Shown: one piece after another, positions 9,332 through 19,695 of the stretch
Position numbering within the stretch: position 1 is the first letter of the stretch
Layout of the letters: the number at the start of each line of letters is the position of its first letter
From: Gemmatimonadota bacterium
Lineage (GTDB): Bacteria; Gemmatimonadota; Gemmatimonadetes; Gemmatimonadales; Gemmatimonadaceae
Assembly (NCBI GenBank): GCA_028287305.1
Contig: JAQBPX010000038.1
Coordinates: 62,001 to 126,000, forward strand
Direction of reading: 5' to 3'
DNA length: 64,000 bases
Notes under the pieces: model-generated
Database searches by the model: none
Told to the model about the DNA's origin: nothing
What the model saw: the letters and a program-made list of their open reading frames with translations, nothing else
Position numbers and translations under genes: made by a program

Positions 9332-9895
9332 CTAGAACGCGTACCCCAGCTGGAACCGGAAAATTCCCGCGGCCGCATCGAGGCGGATCCGGTCACGCTC
9401 CACCTTTGACGCGAACAGGCGCTTCGCGCCGATGCCAAGGCCCACCGCAAAGCGCTTCCGCGCGCCGAGCAGCCAGTCGTAGTCCACGATCACGCCGAGC
9501 GTCGGCGAGCTCACCGACGTCTTGGTGGACGTGGTGAAATTGCCGTTGTACTCGTCGCCCCGCTGCTTCGTCCAGCCGCCGGTGAGGCCCACCGAGAATC
9601 CCTTGAAGGGCAGCTCGTTGGGGAAGTAGCGCAGCTTGAAGTCCACGTTCGTGAACGGGTCGTCGCTGCTCGCCGGACTGTAGTGGCTGAAGGCGAGGCC
9701 GATCGTCGCACCGCCGCCCACCGACGTGTTGCCCTCCACGTCCAGGTATCCGAACGGGATGCCGAAGGGGTCGATGGAGAGCTCACTGGCGTACGGCTGC
9801 GTGGGCGCCGGAAGCTGCGCGCGGGCCATGGCCGGAATCACGGCAAGCGCCAGGGCGGCGCCGATCAGGGTGCGTCGAAGGTGCGAGACGATCAT
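9332..9895 (-). CDS. Predicted exported outer-membrane beta-barrel protein
   Basis: A 187-residue protein I cannot place in a named family. It has a clear signal peptide (RRTLIGAALALAVIPAMARA, cleaved near Gln27). The rest alternates polar and hydrophobic residues in short strands with glycine turns, and it ends in aromatic GYAF, a pattern typical of small outer-membrane barrels that need a C-terminal Phe for BAM recognition. It is a single gene, convergent with crtI. Barrel topology is inferred from composition. Confidence 0.7.
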   Translation of the reverse strand: MIVSHLRRTLIGAALALAVIPAMARAQLPAPTQPYASELSIDPFGIPFGYLDVEGNTSVGGGATIGLAFSHYSPASSDDPFTNVDFKLRYFPNELPFKGFSVGLTGGWTKQRGDEYNGNFTTSTKTSVSSPTLGVIVDYDWLLGARKRFAVGLGIGAKRLFASKVERDRIRLDAAAGIFRFQLGYAF

Positions 9896-10081
9896 TGCGA
9901 GTCGGGGATCGGGGACGTGTATGGGCCAGCCTGAACCGGTCCTTTCATACCCTGATACGGCAAAGAGTTCTCTGCCGGTTCAAGCCTGCACAACATCTTA
10001 CCGTTCATTAGCTTTCCCATACAGTAGGAGGGCCGCGCCCGTGGCCGGCTCATCCATTAAGGAAGCGATTCAGGCAATCCC

Positions 10082-11320
10082 ATGAACATCCAGATCACCA
10101 CCAAGAAGAGCGAAGGCGTCGAACGGCTGCTGGAAGTCTCGGTCCCCGTCGAGACCGTTCGGGACGCCGAGGAGCAGACCGCGCGCCGCTATGCGACGCA
10201 GGCCCGCCTCCCCGGCTTCCGTCCCGGCAAGGCGCCCGCGTCCATCATCCGCAAGAAGTTCAAGGATGCCATCCGCCAGCAGGTCATCGAGACGCTGATC
10301 CAGGAGGCCTTCAAGGAGGTCATGGATCGCGAGAAGTTCGACGTCGCCGGCCAGCCGCACATCCACGACCTCAAGTTCGACGAGGGGCAGCCGATGACCT
10401 TCGAGCTGCACATCGAGGTCCGCCCCACGATCGAGATCACGAACACGAGCGGCTTCACGGTCACGCGCCCGGTCGCGTCCGTCACCGACGAGACGGTGAA
10501 CGAGCAGCTCGACACGATCCGCGACCAGAAGGCCAGCTGGACGCCCTCCGAGTCGAAGCCCGCACCGGGCGACATGGTCACGGTGCTGCTCGCGACCGCC
10601 GAGGACGACGGCACCATTCCCGAGGGCAAGGAGTATCGCCTCGAGCTCGGCGGCGGCCAGGCGATTGCCGGCGTCGAGGAGCTCATCATGGAGATGACCA
10701 CGGGCGAGACCATCGAGCGCCCCGTGAAGTGGCCCGACGACTTCCCCGACGATGCGCAGAAGGGCAAGACCAAGCCGGTTCGCGTCACCCTGCAGGACGT
10801 GAAGAAGAAGTCCATGCCGGCGCTCGACGATGCCTTCGCGCGCGAAGTCGGGGACTTCGATTCGCTCGACGCGCTGCGCGCGGCGGTGAAGTCCGACCTG
10901 GTCGAGAATTCAACCCGCGAGAGCGAGGCGCAGGTCCGCCAGCAGCTCGTCGACAAGGTGGTCGAGGCGAACCCGTTCGAGATCCCGCCAAGCTGGGTGA
11001 ACCAGATGATCGACGCCTACATGAAGGCGTACCAGGTGCCCGAGGAGGAGCGCGAGCGCTTCGCCGGCGAGTTCCGCACGGTCGCCGAGCGCCAGGTGCG
11101 TCGCGACGTGATCATCGACACGCTGGCCGAGAAGCACGAGCTCAAGGCGAGCGAGAAGGACGTGGACGAGAAGATCGCCGAGATGGCCGCCAAGCGCGGC
11201 GCGGACGCGGGCGCGGTCTACTCGCAGCTCCAGAAGGCGGGTCGGTTGAACGAGATCGAGCGCAGCCTCACGGAAGAAAAGGTCTTCGCGTGGCTGATGA
11301 ACCAGAACACGGTCGAGTGA
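10082..11320 (+). CDS. tig: Trigger factor, ribosome-associated chaperone and prolyl isomerase
   Basis: A 412-residue trigger factor. The N-terminal ribosome-binding domain carries the signature GFRPGKAP at residues 43-50; the middle PPIase domain includes [11 protein letters not shown]; and the C-terminal chaperone arms are charged and helical, with the typical [11 protein letters not shown]. It binds nascent chains at the exit tunnel. It heads the tig-clpP-clpX-lon block, and clpP starts 16 bp after its stop, so the two are probably one transcript. The 186-bp region upstream contains an 8-bp inverted repeat (TGAACCGG/CCGGTTCA around 9933-9982). Confidence 0.96.
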   Translation: MNIQITTKKSEGVERLLEVSVPVETVRDAEEQTARRYATQARLPGFRPGKAPASIIRKKFKDAIRQQVIETLIQEAFKEVMDREKFDVAGQPHIHDLKFDEGQPMTFELHIEVRPTIEITNTSGFTVTRPVASVTDETVNEQLDTIRDQKASWTPSESKPAPGDMVTVLLATAEDDGTIPEGKEYRLELGGGQAIAGVEELIMEMTTGETIERPVKWPDDFPDDAQKGKTKPVRVTLQDVKKKSMPALDDAFAREVGDFDSLDALRAAVKSDLVENSTRESEAQVRQQLVDKVVEANPFEIPPSWVNQMIDAYMKAYQVPEEERERFAGEFRTVAERQVRRDVIIDTLAEKHELKASEKDVDEKIAEMAAKRGADAGAVYSQLQKAGRLNEIERSLTEEKVFAWLMNQNTVE

Positions 11321-11336
11321 GAAAGTGAGAGAGCCC

Positions 11337-11984
11337 ATGGCGAGCATCTATCCCCCGTACGTCATCGAACGGTCCAGCCGCGGCGAGCGGAGCTACGACA
11401 TCTTCTCGCGCCTGCTGATGGATCGCATCGTGTTCCTCGGCACGCCGGTGAACGATGACGTGGCGAACATCATCATCGCGCAGCTGCTCTTCCTCGAGGC
11501 CGACAACCCCGAGAAGGACATCCACCTCTACATCAACAGCCCGGGCGGCAGCGTCTCGGCCGGCCTGGCGATCTACGACACGGTGCAGTTCCTCAAGAGC
11601 CCAGTGAACACGATCTGCATGGGCATGGCCGCGAGCATGGGCGCGTTCCTCCTGGCCGCCGGCCGGAAGGGCAAGCGTCACGCGCTGCCGCATTCGCGCA
11701 TCATGATCCACCAGCCCTCGCAGAGCGGCGGCGGCGGGTCGGCGAGCGACATCGAGATCCAGGCGAAGGAGATCCTCTATCTCCGCAGCAAGCTCAATGA
11801 GCTGATGGCGAAGCACACGGGCCAGTCGATCGAGGTGATCGACAAGGACACCGATCGTGACCGCTTCATGTCGGCCGACGAGGCCAAGGCCTACGGCCTG
11901 ATCGACCACGTGATCGCGAATCGCGGCGAGATCATCACCGCGGAAGTCGTCGCGGCGCAGCAGGCCACGAAGATCGGCGCGTAA
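11337..11984 (+). CDS. clpP: ATP-dependent Clp protease proteolytic subunit
   Basis: A 215-residue ClpP serine peptidase that forms the tetradecameric chamber of ClpXP. The catalytic Ser100 lies in GMAASMGAF and His125 in RIMIHQPS, the 25-residue spacing of the family; the acid is in the DKDTDRD segment. The INSPGGSV oxyanion motif is present. The ATG at 11337 is preferred over the GTG at 11325 because it follows a purine-rich ribosome site (GAGAAAGTGAGAGAG) and gives the usual [12 protein letters not shown]-terminus. It is in tandem with tig and clpX. Confidence 0.97.
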   Translation: MASIYPPYVIERSSRGERSYDIFSRLLMDRIVFLGTPVNDDVANIIIAQLLFLEADNPEKDIHLYINSPGGSVSAGLAIYDTVQFLKSPVNTICMGMAASMGAFLLAAGRKGKRHALPHSRIMIHQPSQSGGGGSASDIEIQAKEILYLRSKLNELMAKHTGQSIEVIDKDTDRDRFMSADEAKAYGLIDHVIANRGEIITAEVVAAQQATKIGA

Positions 11985-12037
11985 GGCCCCTCGGGAAACG
12001 CTTCCGGAGGGTCGCTCGTCCAGTAACAGGGAGTCGC

Positions 12038-12066
12038 TTGACCGGCCCGAGCAATGGGCTTTAAGG
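12038..12066 (+). promoter_or_regulatory. Possible sigma-70 promoter for clpX
   Basis: TTGACC at 12038-12043 and TTAAGG at 12061-12066 with a 17-base spacer, 56 bp before the clpX start. The -35 is good and the -10 poor, so this is only a candidate internal promoter between clpP and clpX. Confidence 0.3.
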
Positions 12067-12121
12067 TTCAGGCAGAGGCATCCGGCCCCGGCCGGTATTC
12101 CAGCATCATTCGGTGACCCGC

Positions 12122-13390
<1,269 letters not shown>

Positions 13391-13422
13391 GGCGAATAGG
13401 CGTTGCAGGCTCACGCACCAGG

Positions 13423-13457
13423 CAGGACTCCGATACCAATCGGAGTCCTGTTTTTTT
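13423..13457 (+). terminator. Intrinsic terminator after clpX
   Basis: Perfect 12-bp stem (CAGGACTCCGAT / ATCGGAGTCCTG) with loop ACCA, followed at once by seven T residues at 13451-13457. This is the most canonical rho-independent terminator in the window; it ends the tig-clpP-clpX unit 33 bp after the clpX stop. Confidence 0.93.
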
Positions 13458-13555
13458 GCCGCGGACCAGCGCGGACAAGCGCGAAGAACTGCCAACCTTA
13501 TCTGCCTTTTCCGCGCTCGTTCGCGACAAGGCTGTTGACCTTGTAACTTCATGGC

Positions 13556-15967
13556 ATGCCCATTTTTACCCGCGAAGGGGAGATCATCTCCGTCGCTGAC
13601 CGGATCCCGGTCCTCCCGCTGCGCGACGTGGTCGTGTTTCCCTACGTCGTCATGCCCCTGCTCATCGGGCGGCCCGCCTCGCTGGCCGCCCTCCAGGCAG
13701 CCCACGAAACGGATCGCCTGATCTTCGTCGTCGCCCAGCGCGACGCCGAGACGCAAGAGCCGGCCGCTGCCGACCTCTACCGGGTGGGCACGCTCGCCCG
13801 CGTCGCGCAGCTCACGACCCTCCCCAACGGCTCCACGAAGGCCCTGATCGAGGGCATCGCCCGCGCCCGCGTGAGCCGCTTCGCGCCCTCCGGCGGCGTG
13901 CTGCGCGCGACGCTCGCCGAGCCGGAGCGCGACGTGCAGCCCCGCGAGGCCACCGAGGTCCTCGCGCGCCGCGTGCTCACGCTGTTCGAGGAATACGTCT
14001 CCATGCACCGCCGCCTGCCGGCGGAGCTCGTGGGCCTCATCCAGAGCACCGAGTCGCACGCCCGCCAGGCGAATGGCATCGCCGCGCACCTCGGCATCCG
14101 CCTCGAGATGCGCCAGCAGCTGCTCGACGCACCCACCCTCTCCGCACTGCTCGCGCGCCTCGCCGAGGTCATTGCCGGCGAGCTCGAGCTGCTCGGCCTC
14201 GAGCGCAAGATCGAGGAGGAGGTGCGCGGGTCGGTGTTCCAGAACCAGCGCGAGTTCTACCTGCAGGAGCAGCTCAAGGCGATCCATCGCGAGCTCGGGC
14301 AGGAAGATGGCGACGACCTGCAGGAGCTCGAGCGCACGGTGGAGGCGAAGGGCCTTCCCGAGCCGGTGAAGGCCCGCGCGCTGCGCGAGGTGCGCAAGCT
14401 GCGCAAGACGTCGCCGCTGTCGCCCGAGGCGACCGTCTCGCGCAACTACCTCGAGTGGCTGCTCGCGCTGCCATGGAAGGAGCGCACCGACGACATCCTC
14501 GACGTGGCGCATGCGCGACGCATCCTGGACGAGGACCACCACGGCCTCGAGGAAGTGAAGGAGCGGATCCTCGACTACATCGCGACGCTGTCGCTCGTCG
14601 GCCGGCTGGACGGTCCCCTCCTCTGCCTGGCGGGGCCGCCGGGCGTGGGCAAGACGTCGCTGGGCCGCTCGATCGCCCGCGCGCTCGGGCGGAAGTTCGT
14701 CCGCATGTCGCTCGGCGGCGTGCGCGACGAGGCGGAGATTCGCGGCCACCGTCGCACGTACATCGGCGCGATGCCGGGACGCGTGCTGCAGGCCATGCGT
14801 CGCGCCGAAGTCGTGAACCCCGTGATCCTGCTGGACGAGGTGGACAAGCTCGGCCAGGACTGGCGCGGCGACCCGAGCGCGGCGCTGCTCGAGGTGCTCG
14901 ACCCGGAGCAGAACCGCACCTTCAGCGATCACTTCGTGGAGCTGGACTACGACCTCTCGCAGGTGCTGTTCGTGACGACCGCGAACTACCTGCCCCAGAT
15001 CCCGGAGCCGCTGCGCGACCGCATGGAGATCATCCGCCTCAGCGGATACCTCGACCAGGAGAAGCTCGCGATCGCGCGACAGTTCCTGGTGCCCAAGCAG
15101 CTGCGCATGCATGGCCTGGAGCCCGCCGAGGTGACGTGGGAGCCCGACGCGCTGCCGACGCTCATTCGCGGCTACACGCGCGAGGCGGGCGTGCGCGACC
15201 TCGAGCGGCGCATCGGTCGCGTGGCGCGCAAGCTCGCGCGTCGCACGGCTGAGTCGCAGGGCACGGCGAGTCCCGTCGACAGGCACCTGGTGAGCGCCGA
15301 GGACCTGCACGCGCTGCTCGGCCCCGCGCCGTTCGACGACGAGGAGCAGGTGATCGAGGACCGCGTGGGCGTGGTCAATGGGCTCGCGTACACGCAGGCC
15401 GGCGGCGAGACGCTCGAGATCGAAGTGGCCACCGTGCCGGGGCGCGGACGACTCCAGCTCACGGGCACGCTCGGCGACGTCATGAAGGAGAGCGCGAGCG
15501 CCGCGATGAGCTACACGCGGTCGCGCGCGCGCGCGCTCGGCCTGAGTCGAGACTTCCACAAGCAGCTGGACGTGCACGTGCACATCCCGAGCGGCGCCAC
15601 GCCCAAGGACGGGCCGAGCGCGGGGATCGCGATCGCGACGGCGATTGTATCAGCCCTTACCGGCAGGCCTGTAAGGGCCGACGTGGCGATGACCGGCGAG
15701 ATCTCCCTGCGCGGTCGAGTGCTGCCGATCGGCGGGCTGAAGGAGAAGGCCGTGGCGGCCCATCGCCACCTCTTCAAGCACGTGATCATTCCGCGACTGA
15801 ATGCGAAGGACCTGGAGGAGCTGCCCGAGGAAGTGCGTGCTGGGCTCACCTTCCACGTGGTGCGCTCGATGGACGAGGTGCTCGCCATCGCGCTGCGCAC
15901 GGAGATCGTGGTGAACGCCGAGACGGCGGGCTACGATGCCGACGACGCCGACGTGAGGGCGCATTGA
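13556..15967 (+). CDS. lon: ATP-dependent Lon protease
   Basis: An 803-residue LonA protease: N-terminal LON substrate domain (residues 15-205), AAA+ domain with Walker A GPPGVGKT near residues 360-367, and a C-terminal peptidase domain with the Ser/Lys dyad Ser688 (in KDGPSAGIA) and Lys729 (in [10 protein letters not shown]). It degrades misfolded and regulatory proteins in the cytoplasm. The ATG of engB overlaps its stop, so the two genes are coupled. The promoter should lie in the 98 bp after the clpX terminator. Confidence 0.97.
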   Translation: MPIFTREGEIISVADRIPVLPLRDVVVFPYVVMPLLIGRPASLAALQAAHETDRLIFVVAQRDAETQEPAAADLYRVGTLARVAQLTTLPNGSTKALIEGIARARVSRFAPSGGVLRATLAEPERDVQPREATEVLARRVLTLFEEYVSMHRRLPAELVGLIQSTESHARQANGIAAHLGIRLEMRQQLLDAPTLSALLARLAEVIAGELELLGLERKIEEEVRGSVFQNQREFYLQEQLKAIHRELGQEDGDDLQELERTVEAKGLPEPVKARALREVRKLRKTSPLSPEATVSRNYLEWLLALPWKERTDDILDVAHARRILDEDHHGLEEVKERILDYIATLSLVGRLDGPLLCLAGPPGVGKTSLGRSIARALGRKFVRMSLGGVRDEAEIRGHRRTYIGAMPGRVLQAMRRAEVVNPVILLDEVDKLGQDWRGDPSAALLEVLDPEQNRTFSDHFVELDYDLSQVLFVTTANYLPQIPEPLRDRMEIIRLSGYLDQEKLAIARQFLVPKQLRMHGLEPAEVTWEPDALPTLIRGYTREAGVRDLERRIGRVARKLARRTAESQGTASPVDRHLVSAEDLHALLGPAPFDDEEQVIEDRVGVVNGLAYTQAGGETLEIEVATVPGRGRLQLTGTLGDVMKESASAAMSYTRSRARALGLSRDFHKQLDVHVHIPSGATPKDGPSAGIAIATAIVSALTGRPVRADVAMTGEISLRGRVLPIGGLKEKAVAAHRHLFKHVIIPRLNAKDLEELPEEVRAGLTFHVVRSMDEVLAIALRTEIVVNAETAGYDADDADVRAH

Positions 15968-16626
15968 TGGCAAAGGACCCCCTCGTCATCCGTCACATCG
16001 ACTACCTCGGCCCCATGGCGACGGCCGAGGGATGGCGTCCGGAAGTCACGTTGCCGGAGATCGCATTCGCGGGGCGCTCGAACGTGGGCAAGTCGTCGCT
16101 CATCAACAAGCTCACGCGACGCAAGGCGCTCGCGCGCGTGAGCAAGACGCCGGGGCGCACGCGCGAGATCCACTTCTTTCGCGTGAACGACGACTTCGTG
16201 CTCGTGGACCTTCCCGGTTACGGCTACGCGCGCATCGCGAAGGAACGCAAGGCCGAGTGGAAGCCGCTGATCGAGGGCTTCCTCAGCCAGAGCCCGCGGC
16301 TGCAGGGCATCGTGCAGCTGCTCGACGTGCGGCACGATCCCACCATCGACGACCTCGAGATGCTCGAGTACCTGGCGGAGATCGGCGTCCCCACGCTGGT
16401 GGTAGTGACGAAGGTGGACAAGCTGAACAAGTCGGAGCGCTGGAAGCGCATCGTCGCCATCGCGCACCAGACAGGGGTGGATGACGACCAGGTGATCCCC
16501 TTCAGCGCCGAGACGGGCGAGGGGCGCGACGAGCTGGCGGAAGCGGTGATGCAGATCGTGAAGATGCCGGACTGGCGGCTGCCGCAGCCCGTGGAAGGAG
16601 AAGCGGAGCCGGAGGCGGGCGAGTGA
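15967..16626 (+). CDS. engB: Ribosome biogenesis GTP-binding protein YihA/YsxC/EngB
   Basis: A 219-residue TrmE-Era-EngA-EngB-Septin GTPase needed for large-subunit maturation. G1 is GRSNVGKSSLINKL, G3 is DLPGYGYA, G4 TKVDK and G5 SAETGEG. The ATG at 15967 overlaps the lon stop (TGATG), which fits the frequent lon-engB adjacency. The following gene again overlaps by one base. Confidence 0.95.
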   Translation: MAKDPLVIRHIDYLGPMATAEGWRPEVTLPEIAFAGRSNVGKSSLINKLTRRKALARVSKTPGRTREIHFFRVNDDFVLVDLPGYGYARIAKERKAEWKPLIEGFLSQSPRLQGIVQLLDVRHDPTIDDLEMLEYLAEIGVPTLVVVTKVDKLNKSERWKRIVAIAHQTGVDDDQVIPFSAETGEGRDELAEAVMQIVKMPDWRLPQPVEGEAEPEAGE

Positions 16627-17300
16627 TGCGCGGCGTCGCGATCGGTGTGGCGTTGATTGCCGCGAGCGCATGCAGCCGCGGCGCTACGGCGCAGCAGCCC
16701 GCGCCGGTTCCGGCGGATGCATCGCAGCCGTCGGTCACGGACACGATCGGGCTGGTGCCGCCGGGGTTCGGGTCGCTGCGACAGGACGATATTGCGCTCC
16801 GCCTTGCGATCGAGAACGTGCAGGTGAAGCTGGTGCCGCTCGACGAGCGCGTGATCCGCACGCTGTCGCCGGACTCGTATCGGGCATTGAAGGACCTGGT
16901 CACGAGCCGCAACGAGCAGCTCTCGCGCCTCGTGCAGCGACATGGGCTGCGCGAGCGGCACCTGTTCTATGTGACGTTCTACGGCCTGGCGCCGGACGCG
17001 CGCTTCTCGCCCCTGGACCTCACGCTCTCGGCGTCCGGCCGCGAGTTCCGCCCGCTCGAGGTGCTGCCGCTCTCGGCGCGCTTCGGCGAGCAGCGCCTGC
17101 AGCCGCGCGAGACGCAGTCCGCCATCTACCTGTTCGAGGACGGGCTGGATGAGGCGCAGCCCTTCGTGGTTCGGATGGGGACCGACTCGAATTCCGAGTG
17201 GGCGAACACGCTGCGGCTGCTGGATCGCGAGCGGAGCCTCATTCGCAGCAGGGCCAGCCAGAAGCGCGTAGTACGTACCCCTGCGCCGCCTGCGCGTTGA
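16626..17300 (+). CDS. Hypothetical exported protein (possible lipoprotein)
   Basis: A 224-residue protein that I do not recognise. It starts with a signal-like segment (GVAIGVALIAASACSRG), and Cys16 follows a weak lipobox (ASAC), so it may be lipid-anchored; otherwise cleavage after TAQ is possible. The rest is a compact mixed domain with many charged residues, no repeats and no further membrane segment. The ATG overlaps the engB stop, so it is the last gene of the lon-engB unit. Confidence 0.75.
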   Translation: MRGVAIGVALIAASACSRGATAQQPAPVPADASQPSVTDTIGLVPPGFGSLRQDDIALRLAIENVQVKLVPLDERVIRTLSPDSYRALKDLVTSRNEQLSRLVQRHGLRERHLFYVTFYGLAPDARFSPLDLTLSASGREFRPLEVLPLSARFGEQRLQPRETQSAIYLFEDGLDEAQPFVVRMGTDSNSEWANTLRLLDRERSLIRSRASQKRVVRTPAPPAR

Positions 17301-17468
17301 GGTCAGGTACAGACTGACAACTGCATTCGCCAGGACAACTACGGACAATTGCTGGAGAGCCGCGGAGCACGCGAACTGGGCGTACCCGACATTCGAGTCG
17401 TTGTCCAGCAGCCGTCCGATGTGGTCCTTGCAAGGCTTTTTCTTGATCCTTCACTCACCCGACCCCGA

Positions 17469-19109
17469 ATGCCACTTCGTGCCCGCCTGATTCCGGCCGC
17501 CACGCTCCTCGCGTTTGCCGCGGCGCTCCCAATCCACGCCCAGCAGTCCCCCACCCCCGACCCGATCATCAACCGCATCTGGTCCATGGGGATGGACAGC
17601 TCCCACACGATGGAGCTCTCGTCGATCCTCTTCGACTCGCTCGGACCGCGCCTGCAGGGCGCGCCCGACACGAAGCGCGCGCAGGACTGGCTGGTCAAGA
17701 CGTACAAGTCCTGGGGCATCGAGGCGGCCAACGAGAAGTACGGCACCTGGCGCGGCTGGCGTCGCGGGCACTCGCACGTGGACCTCATCTCGCCGCGCGT
17801 CCGCACGCTCGAGGCGACGATGGTCGGCTACAGCCCCGGCACGGGCGCGAAGGACCGCATCGCCTCCACGATCATCCTGCCCCGCTTCGCCGACTCCACC
17901 GAGTTCGTGAAGTGGCTGCCGCAGGCGAAGGGCAAGCTCGTGATGGTGGATGGCCCGGCGCTCACCTGCCGCCCCACCGAGGACTGGACGGCCAGCGCGA
18001 CGCCTGCGTCGAAGGCTCGCATGGACTCCCTCAAGCTGGCGATGCGCCGCGAGTGGGGCGGACGCAACGTGCGCGGCACCGGGTTGAGCCTCGCGCTCGG
18101 CGGCGGTGAGCTGGGCATGCGCCTCGACAAGGCGGGAATCGCCGGGCTGCTCACGTCGCGACCCAAGGACGCGTGGGGCACCCGCGAGATCTTCGAGACG
18201 TACAACACGAAGTCACCCGCGCTCTCGCTGTCGTGCGAGGACTACGGGCTGGTGTTCCGCCTCACCGAGCGCGGCGCGAAGCCGAAGATCCGGATGAACC
18301 TCGACGCGCAGCTCCTCGGCGAGCAGCCGGTGTTCAACACCGTGGCGCAGATCAAGGGACAGAATCCCGACCAGTACGTGATGCTCTCCGCGCACTTCGA
18401 TTCGTGGGACGGCTCGTCCGGCGCCACCGACAACGGCACCGGCACCATCACCATGCTGGAAGCGATGCGCATCCTGAAGCAGGTGCTGCCGAACCCGAAG
18501 CGCACGATCCTCGTGGGCCACTGGACGGGCGAAGAGGAGGGCGAGGTCGGCTCGAAGGCGTTCTACGAGGATCATCCCGCCGTCGTCGCCGGGCTACAGG
18601 CCCTGTTCAACCAGGACAACGGAACAGGGCGCGTGGTGAGCATGGATGGCGGCGGACTACCGAACGGCGACGTACACCTGCGGTCATGGCTCGATCGGCT
18701 GCCGACGGAGCTCAGGACGCAGGTGAACTACGGAGGAGTAGGGCGTCCCGCCGGCGGGGGCAGCGACGACTTCTCATTCGGCTGCGCCGGCCTGCCCGCG
18801 TTCGGGCTCGGCTCGCTCAACTGGAACTACTTCAACTACACCTGGCACACCGACCGCGACACGTACGACAAGATCGTGTTCGACGACCTCAAGTCGAACG
18901 CGACGCTCGCGGCGATGCTCGTGTACATGGCGAGTGAGGACGCGTCGCAGGTGACGCGGGAGCGCGTGGACCTCGTGGAGCTCGCGCGCGCGGATTCCGT
19001 TCGCGCCGCGCAGAATCCACAGGCGAACGGTCGCGGACGTCGCCCTCGTTCCACCACCTGGCCGGCCTGCGAGAAGGCCGCTCGCGTCACGGCGCCGCGG
19101 CTGAAGTAG
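17469..19109 (+). CDS. Exported M28-family zinc peptidase (aminopeptidase-like)
   Basis: A 546-residue secreted peptidase. The signal peptide runs from the start through ALPIHAQ. The C-terminal half has the M28 zinc site: LSAHFDSWDGSSGATDNGTG (His, then bridging Asp), TGEEEGEVGSKAF (catalytic Glu pair) and the late His in YTWHTDRDTYDKI. The first half contains a PA-like insert region (residues 100-260). It probably removes N-terminal amino acids or trims peptides in the periplasm. The ATG at 17469 is chosen because the signal peptide begins there; upstream codons in the same frame lack family features. Confidence 0.9.
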   Translation: MPLRARLIPAATLLAFAAALPIHAQQSPTPDPIINRIWSMGMDSSHTMELSSILFDSLGPRLQGAPDTKRAQDWLVKTYKSWGIEAANEKYGTWRGWRRGHSHVDLISPRVRTLEATMVGYSPGTGAKDRIASTIILPRFADSTEFVKWLPQAKGKLVMVDGPALTCRPTEDWTASATPASKARMDSLKLAMRREWGGRNVRGTGLSLALGGGELGMRLDKAGIAGLLTSRPKDAWGTREIFETYNTKSPALSLSCEDYGLVFRLTERGAKPKIRMNLDAQLLGEQPVFNTVAQIKGQNPDQYVMLSAHFDSWDGSSGATDNGTGTITMLEAMRILKQVLPNPKRTILVGHWTGEEEGEVGSKAFYEDHPAVVAGLQALFNQDNGTGRVVSMDGGGLPNGDVHLRSWLDRLPTELRTQVNYGGVGRPAGGGSDDFSFGCAGLPAFGLGSLNWNYFNYTWHTDRDTYDKIVFDDLKSNATLAAMLVYMASEDASQVTRERVDLVELARADSVRAAQNPQANGRGRRPRSTTWPACEKAARVTAPRLK

Positions 19110-19140
19110 GGCACTGGCATTGGCGGGATCTCACAAAATC

Positions 19141-19173
19141 GACGGCCAGCCTCACCAACCGAGGCTGGCCGTC
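19141..19173. terminator. Hairpin after M28 peptidase gene
   Basis: A perfect 13-bp stem (GACGGCCAGCCTC / GAGGCTGGCCGTC) with a 7-base loop, 31 bp after the peptidase stop and about 50 bp before the next start. Probable terminator without a T-run. Confidence 0.65.
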
Positions 19174-19224
19174 GTACGTTGGGGTACGCACGCCGACGTC
19201 TCCCTCCCCCCTCCCGAGGCTCGC

Positions 19225-19668
19225 ATGGCCACTTCCCTCCCCCCGCAGAGCGCCGAGAAGCACGCGCGCTGGGTGCCCGGCTTCCACTTTCTTGGCGGCT
19301 TCCTCGTGATGGCCGTGCTGGCCTGGACGCTCTATCGCGTAGCGCGCTGGCACACGCATGACACGTATCTCGAGCTGCTGATGGCACTCGCCCTCGTGAC
19401 CATGTTCTGGTACACGCGCGCGTTCCCCATGGCAGTGCAGGATCGCCTCATTCGACTGGAAGAGCGCCTTCGGCTGCAGCGCCTGCTCCCCGCCGACCTG
19501 CAGGGGCGCCACGAGGAGTTCACGCCGGGACAGCTGATCGGCATGCGCTTCGCCTCCGACGCCGAGCTGCCCGACATCGCCCGCAAGGTGCTCGACGGAA
19601 AGATCCAGGACCGCAAGACGATCAAGGGCATGGTGACGAACTGGCGCGCTGACCACATGCGCGCCTAG
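19225..19668 (+). CDS. DUF6526 family membrane protein
   Basis: A 147-residue protein with two hydrophobic helices (residues 20-40 and 50-70) followed by a soluble tail. The tail, with QDRLIRLEERLRLQRLLP, TPGQLIGMRFASDAELP and the end KGMVTNWRADHMR, is characteristic of the DUF6526 family found in Gemmatimonadota, Bacteroidota and Acidobacteriota; no function is known. The ATG at 19225 is taken because the N-terminus EKHARWVPGFHF is the conserved family start; a frame extension upstream crosses the hairpin and is unlikely to be translated. Confidence 0.82.
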   Translation: MATSLPPQSAEKHARWVPGFHFLGGFLVMAVLAWTLYRVARWHTHDTYLELLMALALVTMFWYTRAFPMAVQDRLIRLEERLRLQRLLPADLQGRHEEFTPGQLIGMRFASDAELPDIARKVLDGKIQDRKTIKGMVTNWRADHMRA

Positions 19669-19695
19669 TTCGCTCACCGCACTGCTCAGCGCGCG

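Noticed and set aside
15650-15680. Palindrome GCCCTTAC/GTAAGGGC inside lon
   Set aside because: Eight-bp arms inside the conserved protease domain; likely chance within coding constraint.
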